The notes: generated by a model not told the origin, from the letters alone. Shown: positions 7,541 to 17,675, counted from the first letter of the stretch. The stretch: 39,061 nt of DNA from Euryarchaeota archaeon UBA561 (GCA_002502295.1 DANX01000120.1:6976-46036); one strand, 5' to 3'. Made by a program: numbers and translations.

Positions 7541-8227
7541 TCACACTTCTTGGACGGAGACTGAAAACATAACCACCGTGACGTCCACAGTAATCTCTTC
7601 GTCTGTGTCTTGGCTAATCGGGTCGACAAAACCAAGCGGGGTATTCACGTCAAGTTCGAGATCCACGGAGAGCACACCAACCCCCCAACCTGTTTCGGCC
7701 CAGGGCTGTAACGCTTGGAATTCGTTAACCGCTGAGATAATGGTGGACTTTCCATCAAAATTCGGGTAAACACGCAAATGGAGGTCAATGGGTATGCAAC
7801 TGCTGTCCTGGCCTGAGAGGTTGCTTGCTGGGTCGTTCCATTGCGCCGTCAAGTCGTTTTCAATGATGTCTCCGGCAATGGAGTCGCATTGCACGGAAAC
7901 GCCTTCTTCTTCTTCCGAGGTGATGGTGACGTCAATGGAACCGATGGTGTAGCCTTCAGGAACATCGATGTCTGACAGTTCAAACATGACGTTCCTTGTT
8001 TCATCGTCTTGCAGTGTCTCGACGGCTTGCAAAGATTGATTTTGAACCTCAAAAGTGATGTTCCATTCCGGCGTGTTTGATGTGAATTCCGCTGTTGTTC
8101 TCAGGTCGCCAACAAAATCACCGACGGTCATCACCAGCAACAACAACGTGAGGCTGTACGCAACAAGCGTAGGAACGCGCGACTCCTTTGTCACCAAAAG
8201 ACTCCGAATTTCACGTTCTTCTTCCAT
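7541..8227 (-). CDS. Hypothetical membrane-anchored protein, single N-terminal TM
   Basis: Length is 228 residues. A short cytoplasmic start (MEEEREIRSLLVTKESRVPT) is followed by one strong transmembrane segment (LVAYSLTLLLLVMTVGDFV, about residues 21-39). The rest is a beta-rich, acidic extracytoplasmic domain with two probable disulfide cysteines (VQCDSI and DSSCIPID). I recognise no family. The start is three bases after the stop of the upstream polytopic membrane protein, so the two almost surely form one operon and may work as a complex at the cell surface. Confidence 0.65.
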   Translation of the reverse strand: MEEEREIRSLLVTKESRVPTLVAYSLTLLLLVMTVGDFVGDLRTTAEFTSNTPEWNITFEVQNQSLQAVETLQDDETRNVMFELSDIDVPEGYTIGSIDVTITSEEEEGVSVQCDSIAGDIIENDLTAQWNDPASNLSGQDSSCIPIDLHLRVYPNFDGKSTIISAVNEFQALQPWAETGWGVGVLSVDLELDVNTPLGFVDPISQDTDEEITVDVTVVMFSVSVQEV

Positions 8228-8230
8228 TCC

Positions 8231-9571
8231 CTACGCCCCCATAACGCCCAAACCTGTGAAGAGTATTGCGACAACGAAAATAAATGCCGTTATGCATCCA
8301 AAAGTAAGGTTAAATGCTTTGAAATCGAATTCCTTTTCATCGCTACCGGCTTCAATAAAATCGGGAACGATTTTCTGTATGGAAGTTGACCCTTCTATGA
8401 GGCTGCTAACGATTTTTTCTTCCCATCCTATGAAAATACCAACAACGATGGCCAACGCTGCAGATGAAATCATGTCTGGAATGGGAAGGAAGGATTGAAT
8501 CAATTCAAGAATGGTTGATGACACAATCAACAACATAAGTATGACAATTATTCGAATTAACCAGCGATTTTCATCCCGCTTGGTATCCACGATATCATAA
8601 TGCAGCAGGATGAACATAAACAGGATTGGAGTGTAAAGGTAGATGAGGGCTTCTGAGGTGAAATCATACCATATTGAATAAGCAGCAGGGAAATCTTGGC
8701 ACGATGTTTCGTAGCAGCTTCGAACGATGTCCAGCACGGCATAATCGGCTATACCTGCAATGAATCCAATGATGAAAATAACGAACGTAAGGACTCCAAA
8801 GGGTGAGATTCCAATTTTAAACGAGCGCCATGCCTCTCCGACACACAGAATCAATATGGCGCCTGTGCCAAGAGTTAGGCGCATGTTCACGCCACCCCAT
8901 GTGGCGAAGGACGGGTTGAGTCCGGTTACAATTGTCTGCCGCTGGAAAAAATAATCGTTGATGGTGAGCACTTGAGACAACCAATACGTCATCGTTTCAC
9001 CGTGAATGCCAATCAACAGAAGTCCAGCGACCACTGAAATCTTTCTCAATCTGAAATCCTGATCACGAACCTCGGTCGTGATAAATCGAAGGTACATTGC
9101 CACCAAGACGAGATAACCCGGAATGTGGAGGAAATTTTCGAGATTGATATGATTGAAATCAGTCAAAAGATGGAACGTTGTGAAGAACACCGTTCCAGCA
9201 CACGCGAACCCGATAAGGAACCACACATCCCAACCTTTGTTGATGATTCTGAACGGGAAAAAGAATGGAAGAAGCGCCATCAAAACGATGGCGGCTGAGA
9301 GAAGGAGGCTCTTGGCTGTGAAGGCAAATGTTCCCGAAACTTTGTTGAGGTCGAGGGATGAAAATTCCGATTGAACTCCGTATCTAAATTCCAACACGGC
9401 CGTCATAACATAACTCAATCCAAGGAAGATGAGAATCCAACCGAGCATGCATCCTGCTATGCGGCTACTGGCGGATTCAGTCTTGCTTCGCCCGAGAATT
9501 GACAACGTCGCGATGCCCAGAACAAGGTCAACCACCGCAGCGATGGGTACCATGGACTGAATCTCGACCAT
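8231..9571 (-). CDS. Hypothetical polytopic membrane protein
   Basis: The product has 446 residues with about 11 hydrophobic segments, the first at VPIAAVVDLVLGIATLSIL and the last at ITAFIFVVAILFTGLGVMG. Two cysteines in an apparent loop (RSCYETSCQDF) may be disulfide-bonded. A charged segment before the last helix (EAGSDEKEFDFKAFN) suggests a cytoplasmic loop. No transporter or enzyme family is recognised. The ATG at 9571 is preferred to a longer frame reaching 9700, because that extension is basic and cysteine-rich, not membrane-like, and would run into the start region of uvrA on the other strand. It is the first gene of a two-gene operon, divergent from uvrA; the 130-base spacer should hold both promoters, but no TATA box stands out. 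Confidence 0.65.
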   Translation of the reverse strand: MVEIQSMVPIAAVVDLVLGIATLSILGRSKTESASSRIAGCMLGWILIFLGLSYVMTAVLEFRYGVQSEFSSLDLNKVSGTFAFTAKSLLLSAAIVLMALLPFFFPFRIINKGWDVWFLIGFACAGTVFFTTFHLLTDFNHINLENFLHIPGYLVLVAMYLRFITTEVRDQDFRLRKISVVAGLLLIGIHGETMTYWLSQVLTINDYFFQRQTIVTGLNPSFATWGGVNMRLTLGTGAILILCVGEAWRSFKIGISPFGVLTFVIFIIGFIAGIADYAVLDIVRSCYETSCQDFPAAYSIWYDFTSEALIYLYTPILFMFILLHYDIVDTKRDENRWLIRIIVILMLLIVSSTILELIQSFLPIPDMISSAALAIVVGIFIGWEEKIVSSLIEGSTSIQKIVPDFIEAGSDEKEFDFKAFNLTFGCITAFIFVVAILFTGLGVMGA

Positions 9572-9701
9572 GAAACTACACTCGGCATGCTCACGATAGA
9601 GGTTCCGTCTGCGATGCATGTGTAATTTCCGTTTTGTCTGCTTGAACAAAAAGCACGACTTGAAGAACTGTTGACCGTTGGGGAAGAGTGGAGACTTCAC
9701 G

Positions 9702-12638
9702 ATGTCAAGCGGTCAAGAAGGGTGGATAGAGGTCAAAGGGGCTCGAACCCACAACCTCAAAGACATCTCAGTGGACCTTCCAAAAGGCAAATTTGTTGTC
9801 ATTTCGGGCGTTTCCGGTTCCGGGAAATCAAGCCTAGCCTTCGATACCCTGTACGCTGAAGGCCAACGTCGCTATGTTGAGAGCCTTTCCTCGTATGCTC
9901 GACAATTTATTGGACAAATGAAAAAAGCAGATTGCGACTCCATTGAAGGGCTTTCGCCCGCCATCTCCATCGATCAAAAACAGGGAAGCCATAACCCACG
10001 TTCAACGGTCGCAACGGTCACGGAAATCCAAGATTACCTCCGTTTGTTATGGGCAAGGATTGGCAAACCACACTGCCCTTCATGCGGAAAAGAGGTTGCA
10101 CGCAGAACCGTTCAGGAAATCGTTGACGATGTTTTTTGGAAAATGGAAGCACACGGCATCGCTGTTTGGAGTCCAGTGGTCCGAGCTCGTAAGGGAACCC
10201 ACGTCGAACTTTTCCGCCAACTGGTAGAACAGGGCTACCTTAACGGTCGCGTGAACGGCCATGAAACGTCATTTGAATCACCTCCCACACTTGACAAAAA
10301 CTTCCGGCATGACATCGATGTCCGAATTGACCGAATGCGGTGCACGCGCGATCGTAAACAGCGCCTAACCGAGGCGGTTGAGTCAGCGCTTCGTCTTGGT
10401 GGTGGAACGCTTGCAATCGAAAGCCTTGAGGCTCCTGGCTCAGACGTTGAGCTGAGTAAAAATTCCAATGCCCGCGCCACGCAAGAGGGCCAAATCATTG
10501 CATGGTCTGAAGATTTTGCCTGTCCAGAACACGGGGCCTTCATGCCAGAATTATCGCCCCGTGTGTTCTCGTTCAATTCCCCCCTTGGTGCCTGCAATGC
10601 GTGCCAGGGGCTTGGTGTTCAACGCCAGTTCAACATCGATCTGATCATCGACGGTAACATGAGCGTAGCCAATGGCTGTGTGATACCGTGGCGCCAGTCC
10701 ATGTCTCCTTCGTGGTACCGCAAATTGCTGGCATGCACGTGTGAACATTACAACATCTCAACGACGCTTCCATTCGAGATGCTTGATGAGGACGAAAAAG
10801 ACATTTTGCTTCATGGCTCGGGTTCAACCGTCATTCATTACGAATTTACTTCGGAAAACGGTTCCCAATACAAGTACAGCAAACCATGGGAAGGCATCGT
10901 TCCTCGTCTCGAAAAGACGTATGCAGAAACAACGTCCGAGCGAACACGTAACCGACTCATTTCCTGCATGACGGACCTCGACTGTCCCGCATGCGCCGGC
11001 GAGAAACTGAACGATGCAGCACGTTATGTCTCGGTCGGCGGGATTCGACTTCCGGAAGTGAGCAAGTGTTCGGTCCATGACGCCCTTGGGTTGGTTCGAG
11101 CCTGGGACCCTGAAGGCGAAGGCCCTCCGGCAGAATTCCAAGATCTCCTGGAACCGCTTGACGACCGCAGCATGTTCATTGGTTCAGAAATCATCAAGGA
11201 AATAGAGAACCGTCTAAGTTTTCTTGACAGCGTAGGGCTGGACTACCTAACACTGGATAGAAAGGCCACCACCCTTTCCGGCGGAGAAAGCCAACGCATT
11301 CGCCTTGCTACACAGATTGGGAGCCGGTTGACCGGCGTGATGTACGTGCTTGACGAACCCTCCATCGGACTGCATCAACGCGACAATGACCGCTTGCTCA
11401 AAACCCTCCGAGAATTAAGCGACTTAGGCAATACTCTGCTGGTCGTTGAACACGATGAAGACACGCTTCGTCAGGCGGATTGGTTGTGTGACCTCGGTCC
11501 TGGAGCCGGCATTGAAGGAGGCGTTGTCGTGGCCAATGGTCCCCCTGAAGAAGTGATGGCGTGCGAAGATTCCATCACGGGCGCTTACCTCAGCGGGCGT
11601 CGATCAATTCCTTGGCCAAAGAAACGAAACCGACCATCGAAACATCATCTGAAGGTAAAGGGGGCTCAACACAACAACCTTCAGAACATCAACGTCTCGT
11701 TTCCAATCGGGTGCATGACGGCTGTCACCGGCGTCTCTGGTTCCGGGAAGTCTTCCTTGGTTTCCGGTATCTTGGCCCCTGCCCTGCAACGGGAAGTGCA
11801 CCGAGCAGAAACCCTCCCAGGCAAGCATGCTTCCATTGATGGAATTGAACACGTTGACAAGGTGATCATCATCGACCAGTCTCCAATTGGACGAACTCCT
11901 CGTTCAAATCCCGCTACCTACACAAAAGTGTTTGATGAGATTAGAAGCCTCTTTGCCAACACAAAACTCTCCAAAGAGCGGGGATACAAACCTGGGCAAT
12001 TCAGTTTCAACGTAAAGGGTGGCCGTTGCGAAGCTTGCCGAGGTGGAGGTTCGATCAAATTAGAGATGAATTTCCTTCCAGACGTGTGGATTACTTGCGA
12101 TATCTGCAACGGGAAGCGATACACACGGGAATGCATGGAGGTTGAATGGCGAGGTCGCACCATTCACGATGTCCTTGAAATGCCGGTGTCAGAAGCCGTT
12201 GAATTCTTCAAGAATCACCGAAAGATTCACCGCACATTGGACACGCTCAACGCAGTCGGTCTCGGCTATATTCGGCTGGGTCAGCCAGCCACTACCCTTT
12301 CTGGCGGTGAGGCACAGCGTGTTAAACTGGCCAGCGAACTTCGGCGAATGCCCAACAAACACACCGTGTATATTCTGGACGAACCGACCACGGGACTTTC
12401 CTTTAGCGACGTTGCCAAACTCATCAATGTCCTGCATCAACTCCGAGACAAGGGTCACACCATCATCGTCATTGAACACCATTTGGACGTCGTCAAATCT
12501 TGTGATTGGGTCATCGATCTCGGACCGGATGGAGGGGAGCGTGGGGGCAACGTCATCGCGACCGGTACACCAGAGGCGATTGCTCAGACCGATGATAGTC
12601 CCACAGGACAATTCTTGGCTAAGATGCTGAACCAATGA
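9702..12638 (+). CDS. uvrA: Excinuclease ABC subunit A
   Basis: UvrA is the damage-sensing ATPase of nucleotide excision repair, acting with UvrB and UvrC. The 978-residue length is typical. Two ABC units are visible: Walker A GVSGSGKSS near residue 36 and again near 677; signatures LSGGESQR near 525 and LSGGEAQR near 866; Walker B-type YVLDEPSIGLHQRDN and YILDEPTTGLS. Zinc-binding cysteine pairs occur at CPSC, CNAC and CEAC...CDIC. RRYVESLSSYARQFIGQM is the conserved first-domain block. The ATG at 9702 was chosen over an upstream TTG because GGAG lies about eight bases before it. UvrABC in Archaea is generally regarded as bacterial in origin. No uvrB or uvrC is in the window. Confidence 0.95.
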   Translation: MSSGQEGWIEVKGARTHNLKDISVDLPKGKFVVISGVSGSGKSSLAFDTLYAEGQRRYVESLSSYARQFIGQMKKADCDSIEGLSPAISIDQKQGSHNPRSTVATVTEIQDYLRLLWARIGKPHCPSCGKEVARRTVQEIVDDVFWKMEAHGIAVWSPVVRARKGTHVELFRQLVEQGYLNGRVNGHETSFESPPTLDKNFRHDIDVRIDRMRCTRDRKQRLTEAVESALRLGGGTLAIESLEAPGSDVELSKNSNARATQEGQIIAWSEDFACPEHGAFMPELSPRVFSFNSPLGACNACQGLGVQRQFNIDLIIDGNMSVANGCVIPWRQSMSPSWYRKLLACTCEHYNISTTLPFEMLDEDEKDILLHGSGSTVIHYEFTSENGSQYKYSKPWEGIVPRLEKTYAETTSERTRNRLISCMTDLDCPACAGEKLNDAARYVSVGGIRLPEVSKCSVHDALGLVRAWDPEGEGPPAEFQDLLEPLDDRSMFIGSEIIKEIENRLSFLDSVGLDYLTLDRKATTLSGGESQRIRLATQIGSRLTGVMYVLDEPSIGLHQRDNDRLLKTLRELSDLGNTLLVVEHDEDTLRQADWLCDLGPGAGIEGGVVVANGPPEEVMACEDSITGAYLSGRRSIPWPKKRNRPSKHHLKVKGAQHNNLQNINVSFPIGCMTAVTGVSGSGKSSLVSGILAPALQREVHRAETLPGKHASIDGIEHVDKVIIIDQSPIGRTPRSNPATYTKVFDEIRSLFANTKLSKERGYKPGQFSFNVKGGRCEACRGGGSIKLEMNFLPDVWITCDICNGKRYTRECMEVEWRGRTIHDVLEMPVSEAVEFFKNHRKIHRTLDTLNAVGLGYIRLGQPATTLSGGEAQRVKLASELRRMPNKHTVYILDEPTTGLSFSDVAKLINVLHQLRDKGHTIIVIEHHLDVVKSCDWVIDLGPDGGERGGNVIATGTPEAIAQTDDSPTGQFLAKMLNQ

Positions 12639-12701
12639 AGGCGCAGACTACAAAGAGCGCATTGGACAACATCGGCTTGCCCTACGGGCGCGGTGAAGAT
12701 C

Positions 12702-15700
12702 ATGCCAGTAACCCGGGTTGAAGTTACGCCCCGTCAAGGGGAGGGAATGCGGGATGTTCGCGGTGATGTTGTTCGCCGCCAACTCAACGCCGACCATGCC
12801 GTATCGGTCACCCAAGTTCGCTCGATATGTGGGTACCTGATCAACGCCGAGGCTTCTTCGGAGGACATCACAGCCCGTGTTGATGATCTGTTTGCCGACC
12901 CCATTATCGAACACGGCGCTACAAACACCATGCTGTTAACCTCTGATGCGTTTCCAGAAACGCCTGACGCCGTCATTACGGTGGGGTTCAAGCCGGGCGT
13001 CACCGACAATCCAGGAAAAGCCGCAACAGACGGCTACCTAACGCTCTTTCCAACGGACGTCGGGGCGACCATTGCGACATACCTTACCTATGTCTTCTAC
13101 GGCCTTCCGGCGGACTGTGACGTGAATTGGTTGGCTGGAACCCTCCATAACACACTCATTGAACGCGCACTGGTAGCTGGGCCAGAAGAATGTCAAACTC
13201 GTTCATGGCCTGAAATCCAATTCCCAACGCCCCCTGAACAAGTGTTCATTGAACCGCAATCGATTGATTTGGAATGCGATGATGCAACACTGGAGGCGAT
13301 TTCCAATGACGGCCTCCTGGCGCTCAATCTCAATGAAATGCACGCCATCCAAGCCCATTACCGGGATGCCGGCGTACGGGCTCAACGCACGTCAATGAAC
13401 ATCTCACCCAATGCACCAACCGATGTCGAATTGGAATGCCTCGCTCAAACGTGGAGCGAACACTGCAAACACAAGATCTTCGCCTCAAAAATTCACCATG
13501 TTGACCATGAGACGGGTGAAGACACCATCGTCGATTCATTGTTCAAAACACACATCATGCAACCCACTCACGATATGCAGGAGGAGGTCGACTGGCTTCT
13601 CTCTGTGTTCCACGACAATTCCGGTGTTATCGCATGGGATGACTCGTGGAGCGTTTGCATGAAAGCTGAAACCCACAATTCACCATCGGCTTTGGACCCG
13701 TACGGTGGTGCCATGACCGGTATTGTTGGTGTGAACAGAGACATCTTAGGAACGGGGTTGGGCGCTCGCCCCATTGCCAACACCGATGTCTTTTGTTTCG
13801 GACCGCCCGATTGGGAAGGGACCCTTCCTGAGAACCTCTTCCATCCTTCTCGGGTTCTTCGTGGCGTCCATGCAGGTGTCCGTGTGGGTGGAAATGAATC
13901 AGGCATTCCGACCGTGAATGGCGCCATCGTGTTTGATGACCGGTACATTGGCAAGCCGCTGGTTTACTGCGGCACGGTTGGAATCATGCCTCGGCACCTT
14001 CCTGATGGACGCCCTTCGCACATCAAAACGCCAGTTGCAGGCGATATTGTCTACATGGTGGGTGGCCGCGTTGGCTACGACGGCATACATGGAGCGACGT
14101 TTTCATCGCTTGAATTGACCGAGGAATCTCCTTCAAGCGCCGTGCAAATTGGCGACCCAATTACGCAGAAGAAGATGATTGACATGGTGCTTGAGGCACG
14201 GGATGCCAACCTCATCACCTGCATCACGGACAACGGTGCAGGCGGCCTTTCTTCTTCCATCGGAGAAATGGCTGAATACACCAATGGATGCGAAATTGAT
14301 CTAGCGAAGGTTCCCCTTAAGCAAGCGGGCCTGTCGCCCTGGGAAATTTTGGTCTCAGAAAGCCAAGAGCGAATGACCATCGCTGTACGCCCAGGAGATC
14401 AGGCTGCCTTTGAGGCCCTTGCTGACCTTCACGAGGTTGAAGCAACGGCTGTGGCTACGTTTACGTCTACAGGCATGTTCCACGTACGCTACAATGAAGC
14501 GACGGTCGCCTATCTTCCAATCGAGTTCCTTCATGATGGAGTCCCGCAATTGGAACTTGAATCGGAATGGAATCCTCCCGTTCAGGAATCCTTTGTTCCA
14601 CCTGCGGACGCCGACCATTCTTCCCTTCTCGAAGCCATGCTTCAACGCCCGAACATTGCAAGCAAAGAAACATGGGTGCGCCAATACGATCATGAAGTCA
14701 TCGCTCAGACCGCCATCAAGCCATTTGTCGGCGTTGAACGGGATGGTCCCGGTGATGCAGGCGTTATTGCTCCAATTCACGGGGACCCGCACGGCCTTGT
14801 GATTTCTTGCGGCATTGCTCCGAGGTATTCGGACCTCGATGCCGGCGCCATGGCTGCTGCTTCCATCGACGAAGCCGTCCGAAACGCCGTCTGCGTAGGG
14901 CTTGATGTTGACAAGATGGCCGGTCTCGACAACTTCTGTTGGCCCGACCCCATCGAATCCGTGAAAACACCTGACGGGCGTTTCAAACTGGCTCAACTCG
15001 TGCGCGCCAACCGTGAACTGGAGCGGGTCTGTCGCGCCTACCGCCTTCCTTGCGTAAGTGGAAAGGATTCAATGAAAAACGACTACGGTACGGGAGCGGA
15101 TAAAATTTCCATCCCACCAACGCTGTTGTTTTCACTGTTTGGAGACCACCCCGACGTGCGCCAGAGTGCGACCAGCGATTTCAAATTCAGCGGGGACGTG
15201 ATCTATCTCGTTGGTTCGTCCAAGCAAGAACTCGGGGCGTCCGAACTCGCCTACATGATGACGGAATCCGGTAGCACCGCAGGCATTGGCGGTCAAGTGC
15301 CTCAACTCCCTCACCCTGAACGCAACCTTGCGACGTACCGGGCATTGGCCAGCAGCATTCGTGCCGGGTGGGTCCGAACCGCCCACGATTGCAGTGAGGG
15401 AGGACTCGCCGTTGCTCTCGCAGAGATGTGCATCGGTGGCCGAATAGGGGCCTTCGTTGACATCGATGGAACGGGTGAAGCGAATGTTTGGGGCCGCCTC
15501 TGGGGTGAATCACTCGGGCGGTTCGTCATCGCCGTTCCTCCTCAGCACGAGGCCGCCTTCCTTTCCGCCATGAAAGGCCATCACACCACGGTGCTTGGCG
15601 AAGTTGTTGATGATGCAACCCTAACCATCACCGACGGTGACGACGTCTTGGTTTCAATGGAGGTCGGTAACATGGCACAGGTCTGGAAGGGGCGACTTGA

Positions 15701-15722
15701 CTTAACCGGAGGCATGGTTTGA
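12702..15722 (+). CDS. purL: Phosphoribosylformylglycinamidine synthase PurL with PurS-like N-terminus
   Basis: The 1006-residue protein catalyses FGAR + glutamine + ATP to FGAM in purine synthesis, using ammonia from PurQ. Synthase motifs: AQTWSEHCKHKIFASKI, KAETHNSPSALDPYGGAMTG, GGNESGIPTVNGAI, ITDNGAGGLSSSIGEMA and CVGLDVDKMAGLDNFCW. The first 75 or so residues (VEVTPRQGEGMRDVRGDVVR, VTQVRSICGYL) resemble PurS, normally a separate small subunit; this accounts for part of the length over small PurL proteins (about 720-750). The C-terminal glutaminase of large PurL is absent and is supplied by the next gene. A GTG three codons upstream (12693) is an alternative start. Its stop overlaps the purQ start by one base. 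Confidence 0.92.
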   Translation: MPVTRVEVTPRQGEGMRDVRGDVVRRQLNADHAVSVTQVRSICGYLINAEASSEDITARVDDLFADPIIEHGATNTMLLTSDAFPETPDAVITVGFKPGVTDNPGKAATDGYLTLFPTDVGATIATYLTYVFYGLPADCDVNWLAGTLHNTLIERALVAGPEECQTRSWPEIQFPTPPEQVFIEPQSIDLECDDATLEAISNDGLLALNLNEMHAIQAHYRDAGVRAQRTSMNISPNAPTDVELECLAQTWSEHCKHKIFASKIHHVDHETGEDTIVDSLFKTHIMQPTHDMQEEVDWLLSVFHDNSGVIAWDDSWSVCMKAETHNSPSALDPYGGAMTGIVGVNRDILGTGLGARPIANTDVFCFGPPDWEGTLPENLFHPSRVLRGVHAGVRVGGNESGIPTVNGAIVFDDRYIGKPLVYCGTVGIMPRHLPDGRPSHIKTPVAGDIVYMVGGRVGYDGIHGATFSSLELTEESPSSAVQIGDPITQKKMIDMVLEARDANLITCITDNGAGGLSSSIGEMAEYTNGCEIDLAKVPLKQAGLSPWEILVSESQERMTIAVRPGDQAAFEALADLHEVEATAVATFTSTGMFHVRYNEATVAYLPIEFLHDGVPQLELESEWNPPVQESFVPPADADHSSLLEAMLQRPNIASKETWVRQYDHEVIAQTAIKPFVGVERDGPGDAGVIAPIHGDPHGLVISCGIAPRYSDLDAGAMAAASIDEAVRNAVCVGLDVDKMAGLDNFCWPDPIESVKTPDGRFKLAQLVRANRELERVCRAYRLPCVSGKDSMKNDYGTGADKISIPPTLLFSLFGDHPDVRQSATSDFKFSGDVIYLVGSSKQELGASELAYMMTESGSTAGIGGQVPQLPHPERNLATYRALASSIRAGWVRTAHDCSEGGLAVALAEMCIGGRIGAFVDIDGTGEANVWGRLWGESLGRFVIAVPPQHEAAFLSAMKGHHTTVLGEVVDDATLTITDGDDVLVSMEVGNMAQVWKGRLDLTGGMV

Positions 15723-16564
15723 TGAAACCAAAAGTTGCTGTACTCTTCGGTTTTGGGATCAACTGTGATCACGAAACCAAAGCTGTGTTTGAGTTGGTTG
15801 GGGCGGAAGCTGAACGTATCCATGTCAATCGATTCGTATCGGGAGACGCATCGCTTGAGGCGTTTGATATTCTTGCCGTTCCTGGCGGCTTCTCGTTTGG
15901 AGATCACCTTGGCAGTGGTCGCCTGTTGGGCAACCGCATGCGATTCTCCATGCGAGATGCACTGATGGCGTTTGTAAACGCTGGGAAACCCATTATCGGT
16001 ATTTGCAATGGATTTCAAGTTCTTGTGAAAACCGGACTCTTACCAGGGCCAGAACAGGGTTCCTCCCCAGATTTTCTTCAACGAGGTAGCCTGACTCTCA
16101 ACGACAGTGGACGATACGAAGACCGTTGGGTAACGCTTGAGTTTGACCCGGAAAGCCCGTGCATCTGGACGAAGGGAATGTCTCGTATTGAATGTCCAGT
16201 GCGCCACGGTGAAGGCAAGTACGTAATGCCTACAGCATCTGACATCGACCGTTTGGCTCTCAATCATCAATTGACGGTGCGGTATGTTGATCCAACTACG
16301 TCGGTGGGGGAAGGCATAACCGATGAACTGCTCCCCTACCCCCTCAGCCCTAACGGGAGCATGCGAAACATTGCAGGAATTTGTGATTCAACCGGTTTGG
16401 TGTTTGGCCTTATGCCTCATCCCGAAGCCATCTATGCTCGATGGCTCCATCCCACACACACTCGACACGAACCTGGACCGGACAACCCCGGTCTTGATGG
16501 GTGGGAAGGCGAAGGACTGCAGTTGTTCAGAAATGCGGTTGAATATGTCCAACAGCGCTCATGA
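15722..16564 (+). CDS. purQ: Phosphoribosylformylglycinamidine synthase glutaminase subunit PurQ
   Basis: The product is a class I glutamine amidotransferase of 280 residues that releases ammonia for PurL. The nucleophile Cys95 lies in IIGICNGFQVLVKTGLLPG, the His of the triad in GLMPHPEA, and the early family block is AVPGGFSFGDHLGSGRLLG. It is longer than typical bacterial PurQ (about 225 residues), with extra sequence in the middle (ECPVRHGEGKYVMPTASDID). The ATG overlaps the purL stop (TGATG), so translation is probably coupled. The start at 15722 was preferred over an upstream TTG. Confidence 0.95.
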   Translation: MKPKVAVLFGFGINCDHETKAVFELVGAEAERIHVNRFVSGDASLEAFDILAVPGGFSFGDHLGSGRLLGNRMRFSMRDALMAFVNAGKPIIGICNGFQVLVKTGLLPGPEQGSSPDFLQRGSLTLNDSGRYEDRWVTLEFDPESPCIWTKGMSRIECPVRHGEGKYVMPTASDIDRLALNHQLTVRYVDPTTSVGEGITDELLPYPLSPNGSMRNIAGICDSTGLVFGLMPHPEAIYARWLHPTHTRHEPGPDNPGLDGWEGEGLQLFRNAVEYVQQRS

Positions 16565-16574
16565 GTGAAGAGAC

Positions 16575-17600
16575 ATGGATTCGAAAACCCGATCCACGCA
16601 CATCGATGGACTTCGTGGATTGGCAGTCTTGTTGATGGTGCTTGTTCACGCCGCTGCGACATGGGAACCTTCGCTTACGGGGAGCATCATGCTGTTGGGC
16701 GTTGTGGTCTCGGCTGGAGGGGGTCTTGCAGCGCCACTGTTTGTTGCGTTGCTTGGTTGGGGGCTCTTTCAACGTAGATTAGACAGAACGCAACGAATAT
16801 ACCGTGCAAGCTTTCTGTTCGTTTGTCAACTGTTGGTGAACCTGAGTGCGCCCCATCTCTTTGAGCCGTGGACACCAGGGGTGCTTTCGCTAATGGGGCT
16901 TCTCGTCATCACCGAAGCGTGGTGGGGTCGACCATGGTTAAGATCGCCGGCGGTATCCTTCCGTGCGTTTAGCGCCGTCGTTGCCATGGTACTTCTGTTC
17001 ACAGCAACGCTCGCTTCATGGCAGGGGCCTGCGAATTGGCACGAGCGTATAGCTGCACCAACCATGCATGGTTGGCTTAACCACCTTGTGTTGACTGGTT
17101 TGTATCCGTTGGTACCGTGGATCGTGTTTGCCTGCTTTGGCATGACCGTAGCATCGCTTTGTGAGAAGCATCATCGAAGCAGCCTGTTCAGATACGTATC
17201 TGGATTTGGGCTTCTGATATCGATGTTCGTTCTTGCAGACGCATGGCGAAAGGGCCAAACATGGGCTTCACCAATCGGTGAAGCCTCGCTTACGTTCTTT
17301 CCTGCCAATTCACCGTTCATCGTCGCAGCCCTCACGGGGACAGCGCTACTTTGGTGGATCGGGGAGCGAGCCAACTTCTTTGACATCTTTGCAGACCTTG
17401 GTCGAGTGTCCCTTACCGTGTACGTGCTCCACTTCTTTCCAATGGCGCTCTTCCACGAGGTGGATGAGCTGTCTCAATGGTCGTCAGCTTTGTCAGCCAC
17501 GGTCGCTGTTGGCTACACCATCGCTTGGATCGTGATTGGAACATGGTTGCATCGTCGTGTGCCTCGCTTCACGCTCGAAGCGATGCTGAGACGGCGATAA
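16575..17600 (+). CDS. DUF1624/heparan-alpha-glucosaminide acetyltransferase-like membrane protein
   Basis: Length is 341 residues with about 9-10 hydrophobic segments. The N-terminus HIDGLRGLAVLLMVLVHAAA is the diagnostic start of the DUF1624/HGSNAT-like and related membrane acyltransferases, in which a conserved His in an early helix takes part in acetyl transfer from acetyl-CoA across the membrane. Later segments include LVVLTGLYPLV-like hydrophobic stretches and VSLTVYVLHFFPMALFHEV. The substrate is unknown; a surface sugar or lipid head group is plausible. It begins 10 bases after purQ and may be read through from it, though the functions look unrelated. It is followed by a convergent rhodopsin gene. 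Confidence 0.7.
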   Translation: MDSKTRSTHIDGLRGLAVLLMVLVHAAATWEPSLTGSIMLLGVVVSAGGGLAAPLFVALLGWGLFQRRLDRTQRIYRASFLFVCQLLVNLSAPHLFEPWTPGVLSLMGLLVITEAWWGRPWLRSPAVSFRAFSAVVAMVLLFTATLASWQGPANWHERIAAPTMHGWLNHLVLTGLYPLVPWIVFACFGMTVASLCEKHHRSSLFRYVSGFGLLISMFVLADAWRKGQTWASPIGEASLTFFPANSPFIVAALTGTALLWWIGERANFFDIFADLGRVSLTVYVLHFFPMALFHEVDELSQWSSALSATVAVGYTIAWIVIGTWLHRRVPRFTLEAMLRRR

Positions 17601-17675
17601 TGTTCCAGAGCCGGTGGATAGCCTTAGGGCAAGTTCGACGTGTCTGGTCGAGGGGTTTCTATCAACCAATAGAGA

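Noticed and set aside
8231..9700. Longer form of the polytopic membrane protein starting at 9700
   Set aside because: The extra 43 residues are basic and not membrane-like, and the frame would enter the uvrA start region; ATG 9571 directly precedes the first helix.
14355..14996. 213-codon frame on the minus strand
   Set aside because: It lies wholly within purL, whose catalytic motifs continue through this region in the plus frame.
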